Positions 37,956 to 47,778 of a DNA stretch of 64,000 nt are shown piece after piece. The notes under the pieces are model-generated. The model was not told the origin of the DNA. It did not search any database and saw only the letters and a list, made by a program, of their open reading frames with translations. Numbering within the stretch: position 1 is the first letter of the stretch; every line of letters begins with the position of its first letter. Origin of the DNA: Rothia mucilaginosa (GTDB lineage: Bacteria; Actinomycetota; Actinomycetes; Actinomycetales; Micrococcaceae). The position numbers and the translations under genes are program-made. The DNA lies in contig NZ_CP079822.1 in assembly GCF_019334805.1 (NCBI RefSeq), forward strand, positions 806,001-870,000. The letters run 5' to 3'.

Positions 37956-38555
37956 CTAAGACTCCACAGAACCATCCGCAGGAATCATCGTCTGATGAAA
38001 ATTCAAATAACTACGCGAAGCAGTCGGGCCACGCTGACCCTGGTAACGGTTACCATACGCACCAGAACCATACGGATGCTCAGTCGGGCTACTCAAACGG
38101 AAGAAACACAACTGACCAACCTTAGAACCCGGCCACAACATAATCGGCAAAGTCGCCATATTCGACAACTCAAGCGTCACATGCCCAGAAAAACCAGGAT
38201 CAATAAAACCAGCCGTAGAGTGAGTCAACAAACCCAGACGACCCAACGACGACTTACCCTCCAAACGGGCAGCCACATCATCAGGAAGAGTCACCTTCTC
38301 ATACGTAGAACCCAACACAAACTCACCCGGATGCAGAATAAACGGCTCATCAGGAGCCACCTCCACCAAGCGCGTCAAATCCTCCTGCGGCTGAGAAGGA
38401 TCAATATGCGGGTACTTATGGTTATCGAACAGACGGAAGAAACGATCAATCCTCACGTCCACACTTGCAGGCTGAATCATCGACTCATCGAACGGTTCAA
38501 GAACGATGCGCCCATCAGCAATCTCTTGACGAATATCGCGATCTGAAATAAGCAC
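37956..38555 (-). CDS. dcd: dCTP deaminase
   Basis: 199 residues from GTG 38555 ([12 protein letters not shown]); related proteins start MLLSDRDI. Converts dCTP to dUTP (or dUMP in bifunctional forms) for thymidylate synthesis. Signature [20 protein letters not shown] with the catalytic Glu in [19 protein letters not shown], then [12 protein letters not shown] and the C-terminal [10 protein letters not shown] that closes on the nucleotide. Whether it is the bifunctional dUMP-forming type cannot be settled from sequence alone. Probably transcribed alone. Confidence 0.95.
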   Translation of the reverse strand: MLISDRDIRQEIADGRIVLEPFDESMIQPASVDVRIDRFFRLFDNHKYPHIDPSQPQEDLTRLVEVAPDEPFILHPGEFVLGSTYEKVTLPDDVAARLEGKSSLGRLGLLTHSTAGFIDPGFSGHVTLELSNMATLPIMLWPGSKVGQLCFFRLSSPTEHPYGSGAYGNRYQGQRGPTASRSYLNFHQTMIPADGSVES

Positions 38556-38693
38556 GCTTAAAGGATACCTGGCAAACACCACCCACGTGCAGGCATCCAC
38601 CAGCCCCAGCACACAGGCCTACATCACATTTCAACCCCGCCACCCCGCACACAAACAGCCGCAACACATTTCACGCCCGGCAAGCAGACGCGA

Positions 38694-38699
38694 TACACT
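38694..38699 (+). promoter_or_regulatory. Probable -10 box of tRNA-Gly
   Basis: TACACT, 9 bases upstream of the mature tRNA 5' end. A TTTCAC 19 bases further upstream is a weak -35. Confidence 0.4.
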
Positions 38700-38708
38700 G
38701 AAAAGGAT

Positions 38709-38782
38709 GCGGCTGTAGCTCAATGGTAGAGCGCACGCTTCCCAAGCCTGATACGCGGGTTCGATTCCCGTCAGCCGCTCCA
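38709..38782 (+). tRNA. tRNA-Gly (anticodon CCC)
   Basis: 74 bases including an encoded CCA. Acceptor stem GCGGCTG/CAGCCGC is perfect, D-loop AGCTCAATGGTAGAGC, anticodon loop TTCCCAA gives CCC, T-arm GCGGGTTCGATTCCCGT. One C-C mismatch in the middle of the anticodon stem (CACGC/GCCTG) is unusual. Confidence 0.95.
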
Positions 38783-38822
38783 AAAGCCCCGGACCTTTAT
38801 CGGTTTGGGGCTTTATTTTTTA
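38783..38822 (+). terminator. Terminator of tRNA-Gly
   Basis: AAAGCCCC pairs with GGGGCTTT and is followed by ATTTTTT, directly behind the tRNA. Confidence 0.85.
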
Positions 38823-38878
38823 GGTTGGATGCGGTGGTTGGGCCAAGAGTTTAGGATGCCGCTTGGGTTGGACGGGTC

Positions 38879-38966
38879 GAGGCGGTATGCTCCTTGCTCC
38901 TGCAGGGAACCCGTCCTCGCTCCGCGTCGGACACCCTGATGTCGCGACGGAACATACCGGCCTCTC
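38879..38966 (-). repeat. Arm-variable structured repeat, copy H (inverted)
   Basis: The only full copy on the minus strand. Arms GAGGCCGGTATG and CATACCGCCTC pair apart from one bulged C; the core reads GCGACATCAGGGTGTCCGAC, then GGAGCGAGGACGGGTTCCCT. Confidence 0.8.
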
Positions 38967-39223
38967 CCCTACTAACTCTCTCCCCTTCTCCGGGCAGGTG
39001 GAGTAGTGGGTGCGGCTGCGCGGCTGGGAACGAACCGCGGGCGCTCGGTTTGGGAAGAGTGTGCGCGGAGGCGGGGAAGGAATACTGGGGTTAGGTACCG
39101 CAGACAGCTCGCCGGGAATGAATGTTGAGTTCAAGGCATTGCGGTGGTTCAGTTTGGGAGGTCAGAGCGCCTACCTGCGGGCTCGCGGCAAGAAGGTTTC
39201 AGCACAACCATGCGCGCGCACAG

Positions 39224-39312
39224 CACAGCTATACCTTCCTGAAGCGACATCAGGGTGCCCGAGCTCTGCGAGGGCGGGTGCCCCTGTAGGAGCGAAGGAA
39301 GTGTATAGCGTG
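39224..39312 (+). repeat. Arm-variable structured repeat, copy D
   Basis: Arms GCTATAC/GTATAGC with flanking GCAC/GTGC. Core identical to copy C including the GCTCTGC loop, while the outer arms differ from copy C. Confidence 0.83.
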
Positions 39313-39469
39313 CCGGCCCATCCCCTGCACAATCGAGGAACGCACCCCGCAAGACGCCTCAAAATCTTGACGAATGTTCAACTCACTACACAGCTGTGCT
39401 AACCTAACCACAGAAATTCAATGAGAGATTTTCTCAAAACATCTACTCGACGACGAATCGTAGACCCGC

Positions 39470-40090
39470 ATGACCCGCGAAACGCACCCCTACACCACCC
39501 CCGCACGCCCCCTCGACCTGAACCTCTACCTCGTCACAGGCGACAACCCCCTCGAAACCGTCCGGGCAGCCAAACACGCCACCTGCATCCAAGTCAGGTC
39601 CAAACCCATCAGCGCGCGCGAGCTCTACCAGCTCACCGAGGCTATCGCCGGCATCATCCAGCCGCACCAGACCCTCCTCATCGACGACCGTGTTGATGTC
39701 GCCCTCGCGTTGCGTGCCCGCGGCGTGCGCGTTGACGGTGTGCACATCGGTCAAGACGACCTGCCCGTAGCCGACGCCCGCGCCCTCCTCGGCGCCGACG
39801 CGATCATCGGCCTGACCACCGGCACCCGGCAGCTCGTTGAAGAGTCCAACAAGATCGCGCACCTAATCGACTACATTGGCACCGGGCCGTTCCGTCCCAG
39901 CCCCACCAAGCAGTCCAACCGCCCGCCCCTCGGCATTGATGGGCTCCGCGAACTTGCCGAACTGTCCGCCGTGCCCACCGTAGCTATCGGCGACATCACC
40001 CCCGAAGACTGCCCCGCCATCCGCACCACCGGAGTTGCCGGAATCGCCATGGTCCGCGCCTTCGTCGACAACCCCGCGTTGCAGGCATAG
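39470..40090 (+). CDS. thiE: Thiamine-phosphate synthase
   Basis: 206 residues, TIM barrel. Joins HMP pyrophosphate and thiazole phosphate to thiamine monophosphate. Recognisable blocks: LYLVTGDNP, CIQVRSK (substrate Arg/Lys), LLIDDRVDVALA with the Mg-binding Asp pair, GVHIGQDDLPV, DYIGTGPFRPSPTK, and VPTVAIGDITPED. ATG 39470 has no clear ribosome site. First gene of a tight five-gene thi operon; thiO begins 2 bases after its stop. Confidence 0.95.
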   Translation: MTRETHPYTTPARPLDLNLYLVTGDNPLETVRAAKHATCIQVRSKPISARELYQLTEAIAGIIQPHQTLLIDDRVDVALALRARGVRVDGVHIGQDDLPVADARALLGADAIIGLTTGTRQLVEESNKIAHLIDYIGTGPFRPSPTKQSNRPPLGIDGLRELAELSAVPTVAIGDITPEDCPAIRTTGVAGIAMVRAFVDNPALQA

Positions 40091-40092
40091 CC

Positions 40093-41175
40093 ATGACCAT
40101 CACGATTATTGGCGGCGGAATCATTGGCCTCACCACCGCTTTTGAGCTCACCGAACGCGGCGAAAGCGTGCACCTCATCGACGCCGAAACCAGCGACTAC
40201 GGCACCGCCGACGACGGCACGGCGCTCTACCCCGCCGCCAGCCACTACGCCGGCGGTATGCTCGCACCCATCGCAGAAGTGCAATTCCAGCAGGACGCGC
40301 TCTTCCCGCTCATGACCGCCAGCGCCGACGCATACCCCTCCCTCATGGAGAGGCTCAGCCGCGCCACCGACCTGCCCACCGGCTACGACACCACCGGCAC
40401 GCTCATCATCGCAGCCGACCGTGCCGACGCCGAGCACCTGCAACGCACCCGCGCCTACTACCGGGATATGAACCGCCCCGCAGACCCCGTCACCCCCACG
40501 CAGGCACGCGCCCTCGAACCGCTCCTGGCACCGCGTATTGCCGGCGCCGTGAGCATCCCCAGCGACCATCAGCTGCACCCGCGGCTCATGAGGCGCGCCC
40601 TCAAAGACGCGCTCACCCGCCGTGGCGTCACCTTCAGCACCGAACGGGTCACCGACCCGGATGCGGGCGACATTATCTGCACTGGACTAGGGGCAACACT
40701 GCACGGGGACTACCCGCTACGCCCCGTCTACGGAGACATTCTGCGTCTGCGCGCCCCGCGACCCATCCTCAAGCATGTGGTGCGCGGCTACGTGAACTCC
40801 CGCCCCGTCTACCTCATCCCCCGCCCCGACGGGGAGCTGTGCATCGGTGCTACCAGCCGTGAAGACCAGCGCACACTACCCGCCATTGACGGCGTACACC
40901 AGTTGCTACGTGACGCAATCCGCCTGGTGCCCGCCGTTGAAGAGTGCGAGCTTCTGGAGGCGAACGTCGGCGCCCGCCCCGGCACCCCGGACGACCTGCC
41001 CATCTTTGGGCACCGCACCCGTGCCGACGGCACCCGCCAGCTCGTGTCCACGGGCTATTTCCGCCACGGTATTCTGCTTGCCGCGCTCGCCGGCAAGGTC
41101 GGTGCGGAGGTTGCCTGCGGGGCTGAGATTCCGCCCATCATGCAGGCGTGCGACCCGGCACGATTCACCCACTAA
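40093..41175 (+). CDS. thiO: Glycine oxidase ThiO
   Basis: 360 residues, FAD-dependent. Oxidises glycine to dehydroglycine (iminoacetate), a building block of the thiazole ring. Dinucleotide motif IIGGGIIGLTTAFELTERG at 4-22, the DAO-type substrate region AGGMLAPIAE near 55, and the C-terminal FAD-binding ANVGARPGTPDDLPIFG and STGYFRHGILLA. Placed between thiE and thiS, as in aerobic Gram-positives that do not use ThiH. Confidence 0.93.
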   Translation: MTITIIGGGIIGLTTAFELTERGESVHLIDAETSDYGTADDGTALYPAASHYAGGMLAPIAEVQFQQDALFPLMTASADAYPSLMERLSRATDLPTGYDTTGTLIIAADRADAEHLQRTRAYYRDMNRPADPVTPTQARALEPLLAPRIAGAVSIPSDHQLHPRLMRRALKDALTRRGVTFSTERVTDPDAGDIICTGLGATLHGDYPLRPVYGDILRLRAPRPILKHVVRGYVNSRPVYLIPRPDGELCIGATSREDQRTLPAIDGVHQLLRDAIRLVPAVEECELLEANVGARPGTPDDLPIFGHRTRADGTRQLVSTGYFRHGILLAALAGKVGAEVACGAEIPPIMQACDPARFTH

Positions 41176-41223
41176 ACACATTCCCCGCCGGGTGCACCCG
41201 GCACCTTCACGAAAGGATTTCGC

Positions 41224-41421
41224 ATGATTATCACCTACAACGGCGAGCCGCTAACCACGAATGCCCGCACCGTATTTGACCTTGTCATGGACCAGTTTGG
41301 TACCGAAAATGGTGTGGCTGTGGCGCTCAACCGCAGTATCGTGCCGCGTTCCACGTGGCTGGATGTGCCGCTGAACGAGGGCGATAGGGTGGATGCCCTC
41401 ACCGCCGTTCAGGGTGGCTAA
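41224..41421 (+). CDS. thiS: Sulfur carrier protein ThiS
   Basis: 65 residues, ubiquitin-like fold. ends in ...AVQGG; the C-terminal Gly-Gly is adenylated by ThiF and becomes the thiocarboxylate that gives sulfur to ThiG. MIITYNGEPLTTNARTVFDL is a normal ThiS start. GAAAGGA lies 8 bases upstream. Confidence 0.94.
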   Translation: MIITYNGEPLTTNARTVFDLVMDQFGTENGVAVALNRSIVPRSTWLDVPLNEGDRVDALTAVQGG

Positions 41422-41521
41422 TCCTCCAGCCTGAACCTGCGAGATTCCCGCCGGCTCATACCCACCGGCAAAAAAGAACAGATATTCTCGGTTTTTGTTC
41501 CCTAAACTGGGCGCACCGTAG

Positions 41522-43395
<1,874 letters not shown>

Positions 43396-43423
43396 CGCGC
43401 CCAAGTGCCATGACCCGGTGTAA

Positions 43424-43512
43424 GGAAAGCAGTATCGTCCGTAGTGACATCAGGGTGCCCGAAGCGAAGCGAGGGCGGGTTCCCTGCAGGAACGAGGGCG
43501 CATACCGCTTTC
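43424..43512 (+). repeat. Arm-variable structured repeat, copy E
   Basis: Arms GGAAAGCAGTAT and ATACCGCTTTCC pair. Core has GTGCCCGA/GAGGGC and a shorter right side (TTCCCTGCAGGAACG). Directly after thiF, probably the operon's end. Confidence 0.8.
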
Positions 43513-43662
43513 CGCTTAACTCGTAGAGCTTAACCCGTAGAGACATTTCCCCCTGTGCAGGGCGTAAAATCGTGTATAACACGGCGGCACGTCGCGCGGT
43601 TTGTTCTGCCTAAAAACTGCCGCTGCCGCATCCTCTTTTCACACACTCACTCTAGGAGTTTT

Positions 43663-44775
43663 ATGCTCACCGTCTCTACTGTGCCGCTTGTTTTGTGTAC
43701 GGCACTTGTTGCGTTGACTTTGTTGATTAGCGGTATTGCTAAGGCGAAGGACCCGCAGAGCACCGTGACCGGTATTCAGAATCTTGGTTTGGAGAAGATT
43801 GCGCCGACCCGTCTGGTGTCGCTGATCCTGCCGTGGTTCGAGATTGTTTTGGCGGCGGTGCTGTTGTTGTCGCCGGTGCGTTTGCCTGTTGTGATTGCTT
43901 CGGGTTTGGCGTTGATTCTGATGCTGTTCTATACGGTGGTGATTGCGCGCGCGTTGGCGACGGGTCGTACCGGAAGTTGTAATTGTTTCGGTTCCGAGTC
44001 AACTGCGCCGGTAAGCCGTTACACGCTGGTCCGTAATATTGCGCTGCTGTTGGCGGCGGCTGGTGCGCATGCGAGCGCGTTGAAGGGCGGCACGGGTGTT
44101 GTGTCGACTCTGCTGGGTCTGGGTAATAGCGGCTGGACTTGGATTATTGGCACTGTGCTGATTGCTGTGACGTTGGAGGCTGTTCGCCGCGGTGATGCTC
44201 TTGCGCAGCCGGAGCCGCAGGCTGAGGTGATTTTGCCGGAGCCGGTGTATGACGAGAACGGCGAGGAGCTGTATGTTCGTATGCCGATTCCTCATGCGGC
44301 GCTGTACCTGGAGAATGGTCGTCACACGAATTTGCGTGCGTTGGCTAAGAATCAGGCGCGTATGCTGGTGTTTGTGTCGGCGACGTGTGCTGGTTGTGTG
44401 AAGTTTTTGAAGACGATGTCTTCGTGGCAGGAGCGTCTGCCGCAGGTGGCGTTGCATCCGGTGTATTCGAGCCTGGATTCGTTGCAGACCTCGCGTAATG
44501 CGGGTACGTTGCCGGAGGGTTTGACTCCGTTGATTGACCGTGATGCTGGTGCGCGCGCGAATTTTGGTAATGGTGTACCGTTGGCTGTGGTTTTGGGTGC
44601 TGATGGTCTGATTGCTGGTGGCCCGGTGGCTGGTAAGGAGCAGGTTGAGGCGTTGCTTGCCGATATTGAGGCGCAGTTCGCTGAGGCTGCTCGTTTGGCT
44701 GAGGAGGAGCGTGCGGAGCAGATGCGTCAGGCGATTGCTGAGGGTACGTCGAATACTGACGGCGATCACCTCTAA
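43663..44775 (+). CDS. MauE/DoxX-like membrane domain fused to thioredoxin-like domain
   Basis: 370 residues from ATG 43663, with TAGGAG upstream. The N-terminal half has five or so membrane helices and SCNCFGSE (C106, C108) as in MauE-type proteins, which help form disulfides in the periplasm or cell wall. A helix at 158-172 leads to a C-terminal redoxin-like domain with ATCAGC (C242, C245) as a CxxC centre and VPLAVVLGADG as the cis-Pro region. Likely a membrane thiol redox protein. The last 40 residues are Glu/Ala-rich. Partner proteins are not evident. Confidence 0.78.
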   Translation: MLTVSTVPLVLCTALVALTLLISGIAKAKDPQSTVTGIQNLGLEKIAPTRLVSLILPWFEIVLAAVLLLSPVRLPVVIASGLALILMLFYTVVIARALATGRTGSCNCFGSESTAPVSRYTLVRNIALLLAAAGAHASALKGGTGVVSTLLGLGNSGWTWIIGTVLIAVTLEAVRRGDALAQPEPQAEVILPEPVYDENGEELYVRMPIPHAALYLENGRHTNLRALAKNQARMLVFVSATCAGCVKFLKTMSSWQERLPQVALHPVYSSLDSLQTSRNAGTLPEGLTPLIDRDAGARANFGNGVPLAVVLGADGLIAGGPVAGKEQVEALLADIEAQFAEAARLAEEERAEQMRQAIAEGTSNTDGDHL

Positions 44776-44962
44776 ACGCGTCCCTATCGTTTAGCCTCTG
44801 TAGCGTCCGTTCCCCTCCCGTAGCCCCGTCCGGCTCTTACTGCCCTTACCGGCAGACGCCGGGTGGGGCTATGCTAGTACGTAGCGCACACACCGCTTAT
44901 ACGCCGCGGTCACCTCGCCGGGTGGCGGCTGGCGCGTCCTCAACCCTATCAAAGGAGTTTTT

Positions 44963-45628
44963 ATGGCAATGATGAGTTTCAACGCTCCGGGTGAGCGTGA
45001 GAAGTCCCTGTGGCTGATCCGCAAGGAAAGCAACCCGAATCACTCACAGTGGTACATTGACCGTTTTAAGGCGATGGAGGCTGAGGGTAATGATATGGCG
45101 GGTGAGTCTCGCCTAGTGAATGCGTTGGCGTCTCGTGGCGCGAAGATTCTTGATGCGGGTTCTGGCCCTGGTCGTGTGGGTAAGCAGCTGCACGCGTTGG
45201 GTCACCGTGTGACGGGTGTTGATATTGATCCTGAGCTGATTGAGGAGGCGCGCCGCGTCTGCCCGGAGGCTACGTGGATTACTGCTGATTTGGTGGATTT
45301 GCCGGAGGTGCTGGGCATTGAGGGTGACGCTACGGCGGAGAATGGTTTTGAGCTGCTGGTGTGTGCGGGTAATGTGATGGGTTTCTTGGCTCGTTCGACT
45401 CGTAAGCCGGTGGTTGAGAATTTCCGTCGCGTGTTGGCTCCTGGTGGCCGTGCGGTGGTTGGTTATGGTTCGGGTCCGGGCCGCGATTATGCGTTTGACC
45501 AGTTCCTCGCTGATGCCCGCGAGGTTGGCCTGAATGTGGATAACACGTACTCTTCGTGGCAGTTGCACCCGTTTGTTGAGGGTTCTTCGGAGTTTTTGGT
45601 GGCGGTTCTGTCGCGCCCGGCGAGCTAG
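44963..45628 (+). CDS. Class I SAM-dependent methyltransferase
   Basis: 221 residues from ATG 44963, with AAAGGAG upstream. Rossmann-type methyltransferase: motif I ILDAGSGPGRVG (47-58), then GVDIDPELIEEAR with the ribose-binding Asp, ADLVDLP, and LLVCAGNVMGFL as motif IV. Small, without a substrate-binding insert that would tell its target. Monocistronic, strong terminator behind. Confidence 0.85.
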   Translation: MAMMSFNAPGEREKSLWLIRKESNPNHSQWYIDRFKAMEAEGNDMAGESRLVNALASRGAKILDAGSGPGRVGKQLHALGHRVTGVDIDPELIEEARRVCPEATWITADLVDLPEVLGIEGDATAENGFELLVCAGNVMGFLARSTRKPVVENFRRVLAPGGRAVVGYGSGPGRDYAFDQFLADAREVGLNVDNTYSSWQLHPFVEGSSEFLVAVLSRPAS

Positions 45629-45675
45629 GTTCGCTTCTCAAGCTCGCCCGCAATGCGCCTTGAGCTAGGCGTGCA

Positions 45676-45719
45676 AAAGGCCCGGCGCCTGCCCCGTGTG
45701 GGGTGGGTGCCGGGCCTTT
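45676..45719. terminator. Bidirectional terminator
   Basis: AAAGGCCCGGC pairs with GCCGGGCCTTT; an inner GCCCC/GGGGT pairing extends it. Between convergent genes. Confidence 0.8.
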
Positions 45720-45756
45720 GCGCATCCAGATGAAGCACCGGTGAAGAGTGGGTGTT

Positions 45757-46458
45757 CTAGTGGATGAGGTAGATGGTGCGGGCGAGTTCTTCGGGCATGA
45801 AGGAGGCCGCGAAGAGGATTGCCACGATGATGACGGCGAGCGCGGTCATGAGGCTGGAGCGCCAGCCGGGGTGCAGTTCGTTGAAGGTGATGAGTCCCTT
45901 GTGTTCTTTGTCCATGTTGACCACGTTGATCTGCTTGTAGATGGTGGTCTGGGCGGAGAGTTTGGAGGAGACTTCTCGCATAGTTTTGCCGTCCCATACG
46001 CGGCCGTCGATGCGCATGAGCTGTTTGCCGTCTTTGTCGACGGCCCACATGGCGGGGAAGCTGCGGTAGCGTAGGCGGCCGGCGACGGTTTTGAGTTTCT
46101 GACCGTAGGCTTTTTTGGGGTAGAGCTTTTCGACGAAGATGGTGTGGTCGATGTTTTCGAGGGGTACGGCGAACCAGCCGAAGGTGCGTGCGCGGAGCAC
46201 GTGGGTTTTGGTGATGACGATGATGGTGGGTTTGAGGACTGAGTAGAGGTTGACACCGGCGATGGCGCCGATGAGCAGTACGAGGATGGTGTACGGCAGT
46301 GCGGGTCGCTTGTAGAGGATGAAGGCGAGCGCGGCGAGGAGCACGATGGTGCCGGGGAGTGCCGCTTCGATGCGCCTGCCGTAGGATCGCATGCGGGGGT
46401 GGAATAGTTCGTTGACTTCGCCGTATTTGGCGGGGACTTCGTGAGCGCGTTCTGCCAT
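45757..46458 (-). CDS. Membrane protein with PH-like middle part
   Basis: 233 residues from ATG 46458 (MAERAHEVP); a GTG at 46464 would add two. Two helices at about 31-50 and 54-71, a hydrophilic beta-rich middle (TKTHVLRARTFGWFAVPLEN, then RYRSFPAMWAVDKDG) that resembles bacterial PH-domain membrane proteins, and a final helix at about 205-225. Function unknown. Diverges from the next gene across a 63-base gap, so the two promoters overlap. Confidence 0.65.
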   Translation of the reverse strand: MAERAHEVPAKYGEVNELFHPRMRSYGRRIEAALPGTIVLLAALAFILYKRPALPYTILVLLIGAIAGVNLYSVLKPTIIVITKTHVLRARTFGWFAVPLENIDHTIFVEKLYPKKAYGQKLKTVAGRLRYRSFPAMWAVDKDGKQLMRIDGRVWDGKTMREVSSKLSAQTTIYKQINVVNMDKEHKGLITFNELHPGWRSSLMTALAVIIVAILFAASFMPEELARTIYLIH

Positions 46459-46521
46459 ATACACAACTTTAGTGTGTGCGGTGCGTGAAACCTAGCGGAC
46501 TACCTGCGTTACTCTGGTTCT

Positions 46522-47499
46522 ATGCGTAATTTTTCTCCCGTGGAGCGGGTCCTGGCAATGTGGATGGTCGGTGTTGTGGTGGCGGTTTCTGTGGCTGCTG
46601 CGGCGCTGGTTATGACGAATAAGCTGGTGTATGGCCCGACGGGTCAGGTGCGGGAGTATTTTCATGCGTTGCGTACGGGTAATGGTTCGTATGCGCGTGG
46701 TTTGTTGGGTGCGCAGATTCCTGAGGGTGACGCATCTTTGCTGGATGGGGATGCTTTGAGGCGTTCGGTGTCTTCGTTGGGCGAAGTGTCGTATGAGGTG
46801 GTGGAGACTAGCGCCGATGGTGAGCATGCGACGGTGCGTGCTTCTTATACGTTGGGTGGTTCGCAGCAGCATACGGATTTTCGTTTGCACCGTTCGGGCA
46901 CGCATTGGGGCTTTTTTGATAAGTGGGCTATTGATGAGGCGTCTTTGCCGTCGGTGAAGGTGAATATTCAGGGTGTGGAGGCTGCGACGATTAATAACCG
47001 TAAGGTTGCGGTGGATAAGGGTGCGGCGTCGTTCCCGGTGTTTTATCCGGGTGTGTATGCGGTGTCGTATGATTCGACGGTGTATACGGCGCAGAAGGTG
47101 AATGAGGTGGTGACGGCGCAGGATGCGAATCATGCGGTGCGTATGGAGTTGAAGCCGAGTGATAACGCGTTGTCATCGGTGAAGGAGCAGGTGCAGGACC
47201 ATTTGAAGAAGTGTACGCAGCAGAGCACTCTTTATCCTGGTGGATGCCCTTTTGAGTATGCGTTTACGGGTCGTGTGGATTCTGAGGTGAAGTGGTCTGT
47301 GGTGAAGGTTGCGGATCCGCAGGTGAGTGTGAGTTCGGCGGGTGTGTGGTCGTTGAAGCCGATGTCGGGTACGGCGAAGGTGTCGTTTACCCAGTTGGAT
47401 TTGTATACGGGTGCGCGTTCGCAGGTGCAGAAGGAGATTCCGTTTACGTTGAAGGCGTCGGTGGAGGCGGATGCGAAGGCGGTCCGAGTCTCCTTCTAA
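46522..47499 (+). CDS. Membrane-anchored extracytoplasmic protein
   Basis: 325 residues. A single helix near 12-32 (MWMVGVVVAVSVAAAALVM) anchors a long beta-rich outer part. YEVVETSADGEHATVRASY resembles a DUF4878/NTF2-like segment near 90-120. Two cysteines (KKCTQQS and GGCPFEY) may form a disulfide. No catalytic motif. ATG 46522 lacks a ribosome site. Expressed divergently from the PH-like protein gene; shared context is the only hint of joint function. Confidence 0.65.
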   Translation: MRNFSPVERVLAMWMVGVVVAVSVAAAALVMTNKLVYGPTGQVREYFHALRTGNGSYARGLLGAQIPEGDASLLDGDALRRSVSSLGEVSYEVVETSADGEHATVRASYTLGGSQQHTDFRLHRSGTHWGFFDKWAIDEASLPSVKVNIQGVEAATINNRKVAVDKGAASFPVFYPGVYAVSYDSTVYTAQKVNEVVTAQDANHAVRMELKPSDNALSSVKEQVQDHLKKCTQQSTLYPGGCPFEYAFTGRVDSEVKWSVVKVADPQVSVSSAGVWSLKPMSGTAKVSFTQLDLYTGARSQVQKEIPFTLKASVEADAKAVRVSF

Positions 47500-47518
47500 G
47501 AACGAACGACGAGAGCCA

Positions 47519-47600
47519 GTATGCTCTGAAGCGACATCAGGGTGCCCGAGCGAAGCGAGGGCGGGTTCCCCTGTAGGAGCGAGGATGACCCGGCCCTTTC
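47519..47600 (+). repeat. Arm-variable structured repeat, copy F (arms not paired)
   Basis: Core intact (GCGACATCAGGGTGCCCGAG, then GAGGGCGGGTTCCCCTGTAG), but left arm AGCCAGTATGCTC does not pair with right arm GGATGACCCGGCCCTTT. Confidence 0.75.
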
Positions 47601-47624
47601 GAGTCCCACAATCCTAAAAAGCAC

Positions 47625-47664
47625 AAAGGGAACCGGCGCTATCCGTAGCGGTATCAGGGCGGCA
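47625..47664 (+). repeat. Partial structured repeat, left half (K)
   Basis: AAAGGGAACCGGCGCTATCC then GTAGCGGTATCAGGGCGGC. Its left arm is partly complementary to the right arm of copy F, which lies before it. Confidence 0.55.
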
Positions 47665-47672
47665 CAGCAGAA

Positions 47673-47761
47673 AAGGGTCAGTATTATCCGTAGCGACATC
47701 AGGGTGTCCGAGCGAAGCGAGGACGGGTGCCCCTGTAGGAGCGAGGATAATACTGACCCTT
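47673..47761 (+). repeat. Arm-variable structured repeat, copy G
   Basis: Best-formed copy: AAGGGTCAGTATTATCC (47673-47689) pairs perfectly over 17 bases with GGATAATACTGACCCTT (47745-47761). Lies between convergent genes. Confidence 0.87.
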
Positions 47762-47778
47762 GATTCTTTTATAGATCC

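Larger units (their letters stand above)
38823..39469. other. Intergenic region with two repeat copies
   Basis: 647 bases before the thi operon, holding repeat copies H (minus) and D (plus) and GC-rich sequence between them. Open frames here have no support. No TPP aptamer is seen before thiE. The operon promoter is probably in the AT-richer 39400-39450. Confidence 0.5.

Noticed and set aside
38820..39402. Several open frames across the region before thiE
   Set aside because: They run through repeat copies H and D, and their Pro/Arg-rich translations have no support.
39395..39412. Iron box before thiE (GCTAACCTAA)
   Set aside because: Only the right half matches; the left half has no similarity.
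39313..39469. TPP riboswitch before thiE
   Set aside because: No CTGAGA or ACCTGATC block was found on the plus strand.
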